Source: Eudromia elegans | Lineage: Eukaryota > Chordata > Aves > Tinamiformes > Tinamidae | Reading direction: 5' to 3' | Assembly (NCBI GenBank): GCA_003342815.1 | Contig: PTEX01000196.1 | Span: forward strand, 1,309,822-1,373,821 | DNA length: 64,000 bases | Shown here: in pieces, positions 37,986 through 57,984 of the stretch | Position numbering within the stretch: position 1 is the stretch's first letter | Layout: each line of letters starts with the position of its first letter | The notes under the pieces: generated by a model | What the model was told of the DNA's origin: nothing | Database searches by the model: none | What the model saw: the letters and a program-made list of their open reading frames with translations, nothing else | Position numbers and translations under genes: made by a program

Positions 37986-40900
37986 CAAAGCTACTTTAGA
38001 AAAAAAGTGCTTAAAGACCTACCATTGCCCTTTCAGAAGTTGTTCAGAAATTATTCTCCCTATCAAAAAAAGTCAAAAAAAAGCAGCATTCTGTTTTAAC
38101 AAACAAAAATATTTCAATATACACCATTGATAAAAGCATATTACACTTACAAAGCTATTCCTGAAACTTATCACAGAGAAGCCATATATGAGACTGAGGT
38201 CATCGTGAGACATCATGCATCTATTTAATGAGATATCCTACTGCCTGTAGTATTCTCCTGCCTACTTGATATCTGCAAAGGGTGAATGATCCCTACAATG
38301 TGGTTGGCCGCTATGCCATTGGTAAACCTTTCTTTTTCTAAATTACTAAATGCTGATGACCAGTTTGCATCCTTTAGTATGGACACTGATTTTTCTGGTC
38401 ACTTGTTGTCCTTCATAAAATTCAAACTAACAAAATAAATGTAAGTCATGTAAATGCCTATTAACAAATGCATGTAAATGAAGTCTGTCAGGCAATCCCT
38501 GTCTAAGAGATGGGCTGAACATATTCATGATAACTTTGTGATTTGAAAAGACCAATCCCCAAAAATAAATCAAACCCAGAAGTCAGTGGACTGTACTAAC
38601 TGTGCTGTAAAGATGTACTTTTATTAAGAGTTCTGCTATGTATTTAGAAACAGCCAAAATATTTACACCAAATTATATGCACAAAGAAGATATCCTGTAG
38701 TATCTCTTCCTGTTCACTTTTCTCCTGTTGCCATTCTTCTTCCTCCTTCCTCTCTTTGTAGGTATAAATACAGAAATAGCGTAAAAATATGCTCCTCTAA
38801 CTGACTGTAAGAGACCAAGCCAATAATCAGGCTATGTCGCTTTACAGTACTTCAATAAAAAACCCTGTGAATGAGCTGGTTCAGCTTTCAACACCTTGGC
38901 ATATGCCTGTGACAGAAGCAGCAGATACCATTGTGAATGAAACAACTCTAGGTAGACTATGGCCCTTCTTTACTTTTGACTCTAGTGTATTTGTTTTGCT
39001 GGACTTCCCTTGCTCACTTCCTGACTAAATTTCAAGATGAAATGGGAAAGTCTTTGCAGTTGAGCCAAATAAAAAAAAAAATAAAAAAAAAAAAGAGGAA
39101 GAAGAAGGAGATGAAAAATTGTACTGCATTCACTACTTTTTTTTGGAAAAGCGATAATTTCACGGCCTCGCAGGTGCTTCAAAACTTTTGGCAGAAGTAA
39201 AAAGAAAGGAGAGAAAGCACTGTGCCTTTCTGGCTTCAGAATATACACACTGCTGTCATTTATTAAACTTGGAACGTTTTTAATAAAAGATTTGAAAATC
39301 TTGAGAGAGATGTCAGACCTGAAATTAATGTATTTCCTCAATATCATTACTGCACTGAGACATCATTATGATTTACAGACTTGTTCACTTCTGCTGATAA
39401 GCATACATATATCTAAGAGGAGGAATTTTGCTCTGAGCATTGTGCCAGTAGATGGAGATCCTAGAATATCCCTGGACTCTGAGCAGCACCTTTCGCCTGA
39501 GCTATGTCTGCAAGAGGATGTTCGGAGGTGCAGTGGTCTGAATGTCACAAAGACCTTGGAGCCACATCCCTTGTGATATTTATAGCTTGAATTCAAAACA
39601 TAATGAGTTTGTGCCTAATCTGTCCTCTGCTTACCATCAGTAAATGGTAGAGTAAATGGTTTTATAGATAAATTGTCAAATCCCACACCAAAATAATTAG
39701 TTCTGCTAGACTCTAAGTTTTCTCATTAACCTTATCTGAAGACTTTGTGTCATGCATATTTTGAAAGAGGATTAGAGTCTTTAGGATTCTTTAAGGGGAT
39801 ATTATAAACAACCTTTGTAAAAACATTTAATTGAAAACCGTCATTTAAGAATTTTGTGTTTGTTATTTGGGGAAGTCACTTCATGAAAGTTTACAAACTC
39901 TCAGGGAAAAAACTGTTTTGATAGAATTTATAAAGAAATGGTGCTTACTGGAACAACATTCTTTCTTCTCATCTGTCTTGGTCTTTGATGAAACGTCTGA
40001 TGGTCTGCTGCAAAGTCTCGAGTTTCAGGTCTCAGTAAATTTATTTCCTAAAGCTTTCAGTCTAGCATTCTCAAGGGAACTCCCCACAGAGCCTAATGCA
40101 GGTTTCTTTCATACTCAGCTCTGTCTTCCTTACACAGTTACTTTTCCTCTCCACTAAGCTGACAGACATTTCATTTAGTTATTAAAAAAAAAAATCAGGA
40201 CAAAATTATTTTGAAACTGCAGTTCTTATTCCTGGAGAAGTGCAATTATGTTTGGCTGAATTATAAAACAAAAGAAATTGAAATTTCATATCCAACCATA
40301 ATTTCTATTATCTGAATTACAATACAATTACTAAGGTCAAGGTTTCATTTTTCTGGGTTTTGTATAAGCATACATGACACTTAACCTCTGTGGTTTGCAA
40401 ATTCAATAGATAAAACAGAAAAAGGAAATATTATTTTTCTTATAATAGGGATGTGGAAATGCAATAGAAAAACTGGAGGCTAATTCTTAACAAGAGCAAA
40501 TCATTTCCATTCTATTTACTTCAATGATGTTTCACTAACTGAGGTAATCTGATCATCAACTTCCACAGTCAGAAAGGAGGCTTGTGATATGGATGACAAC
40601 AAACTTCATACCTTCTGGAGACCCGTAGGTGTGCTTTTTGGCAGAATGCCATGGGGTAACTTTTTAATTTCTATAATATTTTAATTTAACTTGTAATGAT
40701 TGCATTTTAGAGTAATGGTATATAGTGTATATAGTAGTGTATAATTTCAGCACAAGACAGCTGCAGTAAAAAGTAATAAGCCATTGGATATTTCACTACA
40801 GGTGCTTAATTAGATCATTTTCAGATGCTAAAAGTTTAGTTCTGAATGTCTACACATGTTGTTTGACTGCTAAATTAAAATGAAAAATAAATAGATTTGC

Positions 40901-41380
40901 CCTTGGTGGATTTGTCTCTTGAACAATGTCTCCTAAACATAATAATGTACCATTATTATGAAAAGGCAAAGCTATTAGCTTCCAACTACAAAGTTAAAAT
41001 GGGACTGTAGACTTCTCAAAAGGAGAGAGTTAAGAATTCTCGGGTAGAAATCACCTTTACATCCCATCCTTGCCTAACATTTTCCTTAAAACATATGTGT
41101 TATGTATAATTACAGATGTCTACCGTTTTGCAAGATCTATGACAACAGCTAATTTAGGAATTGTTTTGGTTTGCAATGTGGCAGTATGGTTAATATCCAG
41201 TAACACTACTAGGGCAACAGCAGTTTTGGCTTAAAAGGGTTATTCTTACTGAGTACCACTAGAAGCCTCAGAGGGAAGGCAACAATAGCAGAAAGGAAAG
41301 TCTGTGGGACCTCATCTCCCACACAAACTTGCCCCACGGCAGAGTGCAAGTGCAGTTTGGCACACCAGGAGCCATTAGGA

Positions 41381-41427
41381 TGAATATTGCATAATACCGT
41401 CTATGAATATCGTACAATACCACCTAG
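41381..41427. repeat. Tandem duplication, about 23-bp unit
   Basis: Two adjacent copies start with TGAATAT and share CAATACC or TAATACC followed by CTA. They differ at several positions. Confidence 0.7.
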
Positions 41428-42577
41428 GGAGAGGGATGCTGCAGAGCAGCTCGTCAGGTGTTGTGTTAGTGTTGCTCTGCACCAGCTGTATGCACCAGCT
41501 CAATGCTGACAAGACAGACTGCAAGATTAGTATTTAGTTTCCAAATTCCTACCATTCTCCTGAAGTTGAAGAATCTATGGATTTTTTTTAATAGATATAA
41601 CTGATCAAACACAAGCAGAACTGAAAAACTAGCCTAAGTGGATGATTTACAATGTGGTGTCACAAACAGGTTATAGTGTTTCCTAGCTTCGAATGTTTTT
41701 TGGTTGTTTTTTTTTGTTTGTTTGTTTTTTAACATACTATTAATATTTTATGTCCACGACAAATTTCCTTGGGCTTGATAGGCCTAATTGCCTGTTTGCC
41801 GTCTGGCCTTTACTTACCATGATTTCTATTCTTTTATTACATCTAAACACCGTGTGACACAGAAGTTGCACGGTAGGATATTGTTCAGAAATTTATGAAT
41901 AGTTTCACAAAACAAGCTTGTTTGGGAGTATGCCTTGAGCTGAGTAACACCTGGGTCCAGAGCTCCATTGAATCAAAGGTTGCTTCTGTTTGGGAGCATT
42001 TACGTGCTATTAAGAAAGTCATTTTACCAACTTTCTTGAGACTGCATATTTGCCCTGGTTACAGAGACGAGGAAGGCAAATCACAAGTCAATATCACCAG
42101 AAAAAAAAAAAAAAAAGTCTCTCCATTTTGGTCAGAATTAATATCTTGGAGAGAGCAGGATGTTACTTTGCTACAAGAGAATCCATCCTGAAGCCATTTT
42201 TGGAACATTTTGGCCCTTCTCTCTGTGACAGCAGCCAGCAGTGAAAACCAGTGATCAGCTCAGATTTAGCTGACTTTTCTCCTGCTGTGTCAAAAGGAAG
42301 TCCTGAGGGCTCAGAACCTGTCCCCAGCTTTGAAAGTAGTGTAAACAATGACACTCTTTGTCACTTAAGTGCTTTTTCCCCCTGCAGAGCATTCCTGTTT
42401 ATTACCCAACAAATGAGAAAACAACATTACTTTAGAAGAAACCTCAGCACGAAGGATTTCATTGGATTTAGTTACGATTGCTGAAATCTCATCCAACAAT
42501 TCAAAAGTAATAATTAAAAAAGGGTATATAAATGAATTGAAGAGGAATTGTTCCTGCCACATGCTTTCTAAACCTCC

Positions 42578-42676
42578 TGCATTTAGAACGGTTTATTTTT
42601 ATGATGGCTATATCCTGCACATGGGCTAGGAGGATATCTGCACAAGTCACCCACTGGACATGCCAGAGATAAAAAT
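42578..42676 (+). repeat. Copy A of a short unidentified repeat
   Basis: This segment matches 43032-43114. Shared blocks include ATTTAGAA, GGTTTATTTTTA, ATCCTGCACATG, AGGATATCTGCA, AGTC or GGTC, and AGAGATAAAAAT or AGAGCTAAAAAT. Copy A carries about 15 extra bases (cccactggacatgcc) before the last block. Copies lie 454 bp apart in the same orientation. Confidence 0.8.
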
Positions 42677-43031
42677 AGATCAGTATACGTGTGTATGACA
42701 CAGGAGAAATAAAAATAAAATAAAATTAGAAAAGGAAAGGAACATATTGGAATCATGAGCATAGGATTATCTATGGTTGTGGCAATACCATTTATAATGC
42801 TTTTCTCCATAAGATATTGCAGAACACAGACCACTGTGATTCCTGTGGTTTTACCAATGAGAAAACTTTCTTCTGTCTTGTGACTAGCTGTTCTCCAAAC
42901 AACAAATGAAGTTTTTCTCTGATAATTTCTCCTCTGCTTTCTCCATGCTCCCATAACTACTGCCACTTCGTTCATCAGGATCAGGCACTCTTTTCAGAAC
43001 AGGGAGACAAAACTGAACTCTATAAGCTTTC

Positions 43032-43114
43032 TGTATTTAGAATGGTTTATTTTTAATGACACCTACATCCTGCACATGAGCAAGAGGATATCTGCATAGG
43101 TCAGAGCTAAAAAT
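43032..43114 (+). repeat. Copy B of a short unidentified repeat
   Basis: Second copy of the segment at 42578-42676, with roughly 85% identity by eye over the aligned blocks. It starts TGTATTTAGAATGGTTTATT and ends CAGAGCTAAAAAT. Confidence 0.8.
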
Positions 43115-43565
43115 GGTTACTTTTATTCATGCAGATACTGGAAATAAAACTACTCATTTCCTGTTCTTGCCATAAACTGGTTTATAGATGGAGAGTAGGC
43201 AGAGTCTAGGTAGGAATACTAGATGGACTCTTACTCCTACTTATATTACCAAGTTATAGGTATAGGTCAAACCAGCTTTTACAGCTTAAACTAGAATTCA
43301 CTCCTTTTTTTTCTTGCAATATCCTCTATAGACTAGAATTCTAAAGCTCTTCTAAAGTGCATGTTTAACTTATCACAAGTTATGATGAAATCATCAAAAT
43401 GTGATCATTAATGAAAAAACCAGTATTTCCACATACTGAATCTTGTAAAGAAATTTTTGCATTCAGTATTTCACAGAATGTGAAGATTCATTTGAATGAC
43501 AATTCCTTAAGTTCTCTTTTGCCCGTGAAATATCAAGTTTTTAACTGTGTGAATAATTTGCTTTT

Positions 43566-43610
43566 CCAGTTAAGCTTAAACTAAGCTCAAGCTAAGCTTC
43601 CAGTTAAGCT
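43566..43610. repeat. Short direct repeats around TAAGCT
   Basis: CCAGTTAAGCT occurs at both ends, with further TAAGCT copies between, so the six-base core appears four times in 45 bp. Confidence 0.65.
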
Positions 43611-44708
43611 AGAAAATAAACAAATAAGAAAACAGAAAAAAAACAAACTCAAAGTACCTTTTTATTCTGAAGATCAGTGAACATAAACAATTTTTTTTAA
43701 AAATCTTACTCTGTCTAGCTTCTATACATTAGATACGAATAGATATCCTCGGTTTAAACAAAATGTAATTTTGACTTCACCTATGACATCACCTTCTAAT
43801 TAGATAAAACTGATTTTTTTCCTAATTTTCTTCTTATCTACCATAAAAATTATATAAGTTTTCAAAAGTTTTTTATGAACTAACAAATAAAGAAACAAAA
43901 AATCAGTCCTAGTCTAGCCAATAGCTTGTCACTGAGAAAACTTACCTGACGTGCTGATTCCATCTCAACATCATATATGCTCTCAAATGAAAGTATCTAA
44001 GAAGGAAATTTCTTATTTTGACCATTTACATGAATAGATATTTGCATTATTCACAGGATATATAGAGTTTTGATATACCTCTGTAACACTCTGATGGAAG
44101 GAGCCCTTGTAACAATCCCTGTTTCACAGAAGGAGAATTCAGGCATCCAGAACCACTACTTAAAATATATTTAGGAATTAGATGCCTTGAGAAATCCCTG
44201 ATAGACAAGCACATACTGACATGTCTATGTCACCAACAGCATGATTAATTGCTGTACAGGATCTTAGGAGAGCACTCTGTCCAGGAAAACCAGCCTTCCT
44301 AACAGTGACAATTACCTTGATATCTCCTGACACATTTTTCTGGGCCAGGAGAGAGCAGCTAATACCTTCCAAGGATGAGGACAATGGAGCTGGGGGGAAA
44401 TAGCCAATTTAGCTAAATTTTGGAGATGGGGGCATCTGTGCTGAAACTGCCCTAAGACAGGTCAAATTTAACAGAGATTGAACATGCTCTGGAATAAAAG
44501 CCTCAAGAGAACTGCTTGAATCTCAGCTATCCAGTAGTCAGCAAGTAATCAATCCTAACAACCCCTTCCTTAAGAACTCTGGGAAATGTTGGATGATATT
44601 CATTCAAATTCTTCTGCAGGAAGAGAAATGACAATTTATTTTACTACTAGCTGGAGCAGCCGGAACACCTCCTGAGGGGAACAGAAAGTCCTTTCATTGC
44701 CTCCTTAG

Positions 44709-44754
44709 CCATATGGCAACCAAACAAGGCTCCATATGGCAACCAAACAAGCCT
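44709..44754. repeat. Tandem duplication, 23-bp unit, one mismatch
   Basis: CCATATGGCAACCAAACAAG followed by GCT is immediately repeated as the same unit ending GCCT-like. A single substitution separates the copies, so the duplication is recent relative to the flanking decay. Confidence 0.9.
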
Positions 44755-53340
<8,586 letters not shown>

Positions 53341-53385
53341 CTGTAAGTGTCAAGGAATGCTTGCCTGTGATATATTTCTCTTGAT

Positions 53386-53407
53386 ATATTTCACTAAAGT
53401 GAAATAT
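53386..53407. repeat. Short perfect inverted repeat
   Basis: ATATTTCACT and AGTGAAATAT form 10-bp arms separated by two bases. It lies 46 bp downstream of the T tract. Confidence 0.75.
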
Positions 53408-56400
53408 TTTTCCCTCAAGCCAAAAGGCTTTTTTTCCCCCTAGATACATTATAAAATTGACAGCATGTGTTTGGTCATAAAGCTATATCCAGAACTGCTA
53501 AATATATGTCATCCATAATTTCCTCACAGAACTCCAACAACACGTTTGTCAGGTAGGGTTATCTTGCTCACTTCCACCGCCATGGATCCTGCTCCTAACA
53601 CAGACCAGATGCACTGCAGTTTCACGCAATTATCAAAAAGATCAGCGTGGCCCTTGATCCATGGCTTCAAATTAAGGCCTCACAGGATGTTTTGGAAGGA
53701 AAAGGTCCCTGACATATCATAAATATTACTGTCTATATCTCTTTCTTAACAAAGAATACTACTGCTCTTCGCTGATGGTGCAGGACCTCTCACCTGCTGC
53801 CTCTGCCTTTGCTGACACAGTCTGTTCTTTAGTACTTCTCACTTCAGTCTTTTCAGTTCTAGCTAACTCAGTGATTCAAACAGCTCAATCACTTATATTT
53901 TTAGAGCATTTTGGAACTTGTGCTGGAGTAGCCATCCTACATCCTTTACAAAGTTGTAATTCTTCTACATGGTTCACTAGAAAAGCAGAGAAAAAGACCC
54001 AACAAGCTGGAGATACAAACAGTTAAAATGTTTACCCCTGATTTCTAAGAAATGAAGAGGAAAAATACCCAAGTTTCAATAAGACAAGTAGCTATGTTTT
54101 GCAAAAACAAATAGCCTAAAACATAATATGGTGCAATTAACACTTTTGGACCTGTTTATTTTATTAGCTGTTCTCATTGATCATTTCCACTTACATTTAA
54201 GGTAAGGTGCTCCCCTGAACAGCAGCGTTTGGGTGCTGCCTGGGACCACAAAGCCAGGGCCTTTGGCACGCAGCCCCACATAGGTGTGCGCTTCTCCAGA
54301 AGCAGATGTGTTGCTAATGGGGAACATCATTTTGCTATCAGCAGCCAATCAAATTCGGCCTCTTCCCTCAGCCACTTGCTCTTTCTTTCCTCCTGGAGAT
54401 CTCCATACCCTTCTTCATCTATCCCCTTTGCGGATACTGTGCTGGAAGAGAACAGAAAACCTCCATCAGTGAACACAAAAAAATAGATTAGCAGATAGAG
54501 AGATAGAGGCCTCATGAAATACCATTAAAATAATAAGCTAGCTATTCCTTAAAAAATAAATCCCCAGGTGAATTCCTATTAACTCTCTTTTCCAAGGCCT
54601 TCTGCTCCCGTCAGTGTTGCAGATGAAGCAATTACAGAGAAGGGAAGCAGTATCTACAGTTCTCCCTCACCAAGCTAGGCAGATGCCTTTATTCTGTACT
54701 AGACGGGTTGTCAAAAGCTCCCACGTAAACATACATAAAAGCATTACCAAGACAGCCTGTTGCCAGGACAAGCAGATCTCTGCATCTGCTGCAGAAATCA
54801 CTCTTGGTGCCTCCTGAGGTGCAAGAAGCAAGAAATACCCTAGTGCTCCAAAACTATTCCACTAAATGACCGCAAAAGGCACCTTTGCAACCAAAAGGAC
54901 TTGAACCAAAAGTGGTATTACAACTTCCTAGCATCTCTTTGCAAGGTATGTCTTGCTCAAGCACCACTTCAGCTCACTGTTCTTCTAGAAAACAATCTTA
55001 TCCCCACATTGGCAGCACAAGTGTTGAAAGCTGCAATGCAACGTTTTTTTTCTGGGTGCACTCAACACGCAGAAATGCACTCAGCTCACCAAAGGGAGAA
55101 AGTTAAAGTTTCAAAACAGAGAGAGACAAGAAGTTTCCATCCTGCTCTGCTTGCCAAAGACGTATGGATAATTCCTTCCTAAAGACTTGGTCTCCTACTC
55201 CCGGCAGTCCAAAAATTCTCTTTCCTTGCAAGCATCAAAAGGTTGGGGAGGGAAATTTAAAGAAATCCAGTACCAGTAGCACTTTACTGCAATTTCAAAA
55301 TAATCTACAATCAACAATTTTTGGTGGGGTAGCCATCAGAATAAAAAAACAAACAAACAAACCTTACAAGAAGAAACAGATTTTTTGTCGTAAGTTTTTA
55401 AAAATGAAATAAATTTCAATGTGGCTCAAATCCATAGCCACACCCAAAACTCAGTCATAAAAATATTTTATTTTTCTAATTAATTGAAAGGTTTACTGAG
55501 TACTGCAAACTGCTCTGCAAGCCTAGAAATTCTTTACTGTGTACCAAATGCCAATTCTGTTGAGTTAAAAGAAAAAAAACTTCTAGCAAGGAGCAAAATA
55601 TGCCCCTGTGAATGAGTTTTCACTAATATACCCTAAGTCAATGTCATCATTACACAATGCCTTTTATAGAGATGAGGAACTGGTTTTCGTCATGAATCAG
55701 TACTATCTTGATGAGATGAGTGTGATTCTCCCATTCTATATTTTCATTTATTTATTCATGCTGCATCCTCTTTCCTATTCTTTTATTCTGAGTTTTTGTG
55801 GAGGTAAATCAGCATAGATAGGAGAGCTAAACCACCATTCGAGCCTCTTTAGATGCATTCAGCCTAACGGCAATCAGTTAAAGTTTGCATTCCATACAGA
55901 GCGTTAGCTCTTTGCATAGGAAGGTGGTCCAGAGGCTTAGGAAAACAGTGAGAATTGTTTGTTCATTTTACAGCATTACCGATGTCAGCATTTGTTTCTG
56001 CATCAGATGTATATTTTTTAATAGTTAGTAAAAAAACCCAGTTTTTTAAAAATAGTCAGAATTTATAATTCAATTTTGACAGGATATGGACACATTTTAG
56101 CAAATCTGTATGCAGTTTATAAAGAATTTGCATATCTTGTATATGTATATGTGAATGATATGTGTGTGAATTTCCACTGCAGAACAGTAAATTGATCACT
56201 GTAAAACTTGCAGGTAAATTCACTTCAAAAATTATAGCTGCTGTGATAAGAGCAAATTGCATTATTCTTTCCAAAAATGAAATACAATTGCATATAAGCA
56301 AATGAAGTGTTAAAGGTAAGTGTCTGCATTATTTGTCTCTTGCATAATCTATTTTTAAAAATATATATTCACCAGTGAATGAGTTGCTACACACTTAAGA

Positions 56401-57860
56401 GTTTAGCAGGAAGAGAGAGGCTTGTTATAAACAGCTCAAAACACTGGAAGATAATTTAGATTCTTCAATGAAGACAAGAAATATTAACAATGTTCAAAAA
56501 ATGATTAATAAAAGATTTTTTGTGATAACAGTTATTCAACAATCAGCAATTTCCATTTCCTGTCAAAGCCTCTTCTAATCACAGTCCACAATCGTACGGA
56601 TGCTTGTACATTAGCTTTCCCATCCTGTACTTCAAATCAGTTTCTTCTTTGACTGAAATTATACAAATTATTAAGAGATTCCATAGGAGAAGGCTCTCCA
56701 GCAAATATATTTATAAATCCATTAGAACTGACGAAAATAAATGTCACTGAAATGACACCTTCAAAATGTTGTAATCTTGCATATCCAAGAAGATGCTGCT
56801 ATACCTCAAACCATATTGGCCTATCAAAAAGATTTTCATAGGAGATTTTTCAAATTGAGTGATAATCTCTAAACATCTATATTCGTGTACGTACTTATAC
56901 ATATATTGTAAACATGAACAAATTTAACTACAGCGTAGATATTGTGTACATTTTCCACCAGTACCAAGTACTGTCACTGCTATGAAATTTGATTCTTCTC
57001 TCTGAATGGAAGCTTTTTCAGTCACCCAAAATATTATTACTCTACATGATTTCATCCCAGCAATATGCAATGAAGAGTAGTTTGTTAGCATATAACAGAC
57101 TATATTCTCTCTAGAATCATTCTGTGCTTATAAAATATACATTTTTTCTCTCAAATATTGTTAATTCTAGATATACAAAAGCGTATCTGTAATATGCACC
57201 TGTTTTACTCTACTGCCCCACAAAAGAAGAAATAATGTTAAATCCTAGAAGCTATAAGCAAGGCTTATATCCTAAGTTTAAAAAATGTTGAGGAAGATAT
57301 GATACAGTCTTGCAGAAGAGCTGTATTATCCTCACATTGTTGTAAATACATTAATGCAATTACATAAGTGTTTGTTATTCTAACTCAAATTGCAAATTCA
57401 AGTGCAAAACTGCCAGATAAATTGCTTATGAGAAAGACCACTCTGGAGGAAAGTCTGGACTACAAAGTGGATAAACTTATTACTTGTTAACCGGTAATTT
57501 GTCTAGTAGCAAATTAAATATAGAAGATGATTGAAAGGGGCTCAGAGTAATCCCATAGTTCAAGCTTCTCAGAAAGAACATTCCTGAGCCAAAATGAGCA
57601 CAGAACTAGTCACCTGCAAGTTCTTCCTAATTAGTCAGCTGGTCTCACGCTATCAGTTCAACATTATTGGTTTTCAGACCCTATCTTTGGTGAAGGGATT
57701 TAATGGATGGAATATGAAGGACCAGCAGTGAATGACAGCTCTACCTTCCTACTCAAAATTCAGAGCAAATGAAACATTCCTTGAATGAAGCCTCAAAGGG
57801 GAAGAGAGAAAAGCCTTCTTGAGAACCAGTGAAAGACTTCTGCCTGGTTTGAGAAAGAAA

Positions 57861-57984
57861 TACATACATATATATGTATATACACACATATATATGTATA
57901 TAATATAATATATATAAAATATATATTAATATATGTGTGTATATATATGTATATATGTGTGTGCATATATATAATATATAAATA
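57861..57984. repeat. TA/TG/CA microsatellite, about 124 bp
   Basis: A mixture of TATA, TATG and CACA blocks. ATATATATGTATATA recurs, giving partial inverted symmetry. Open frames over it translate the repeat (Ile/Tyr/Thr). Confidence 0.92.

Larger units (their letters stand above)
37986..44708. other. AT-rich non-coding DNA, no supported gene
   Basis: Unique AT-rich sequence with A-rich runs (39070-39102, 42102-42116), a tandem duplication (41381-41427), a TAAGCT cluster (43566-43610) and two copies of a short dispersed repeat (42578-42676 and 43032-43114). The open frames at 39867-40157, 41895-42191 and 42583-42975 lack recognisable domains. A splice-bounded open segment at 39633-39700 (minus) is mentioned as a finding. 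Confidence 0.6.
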
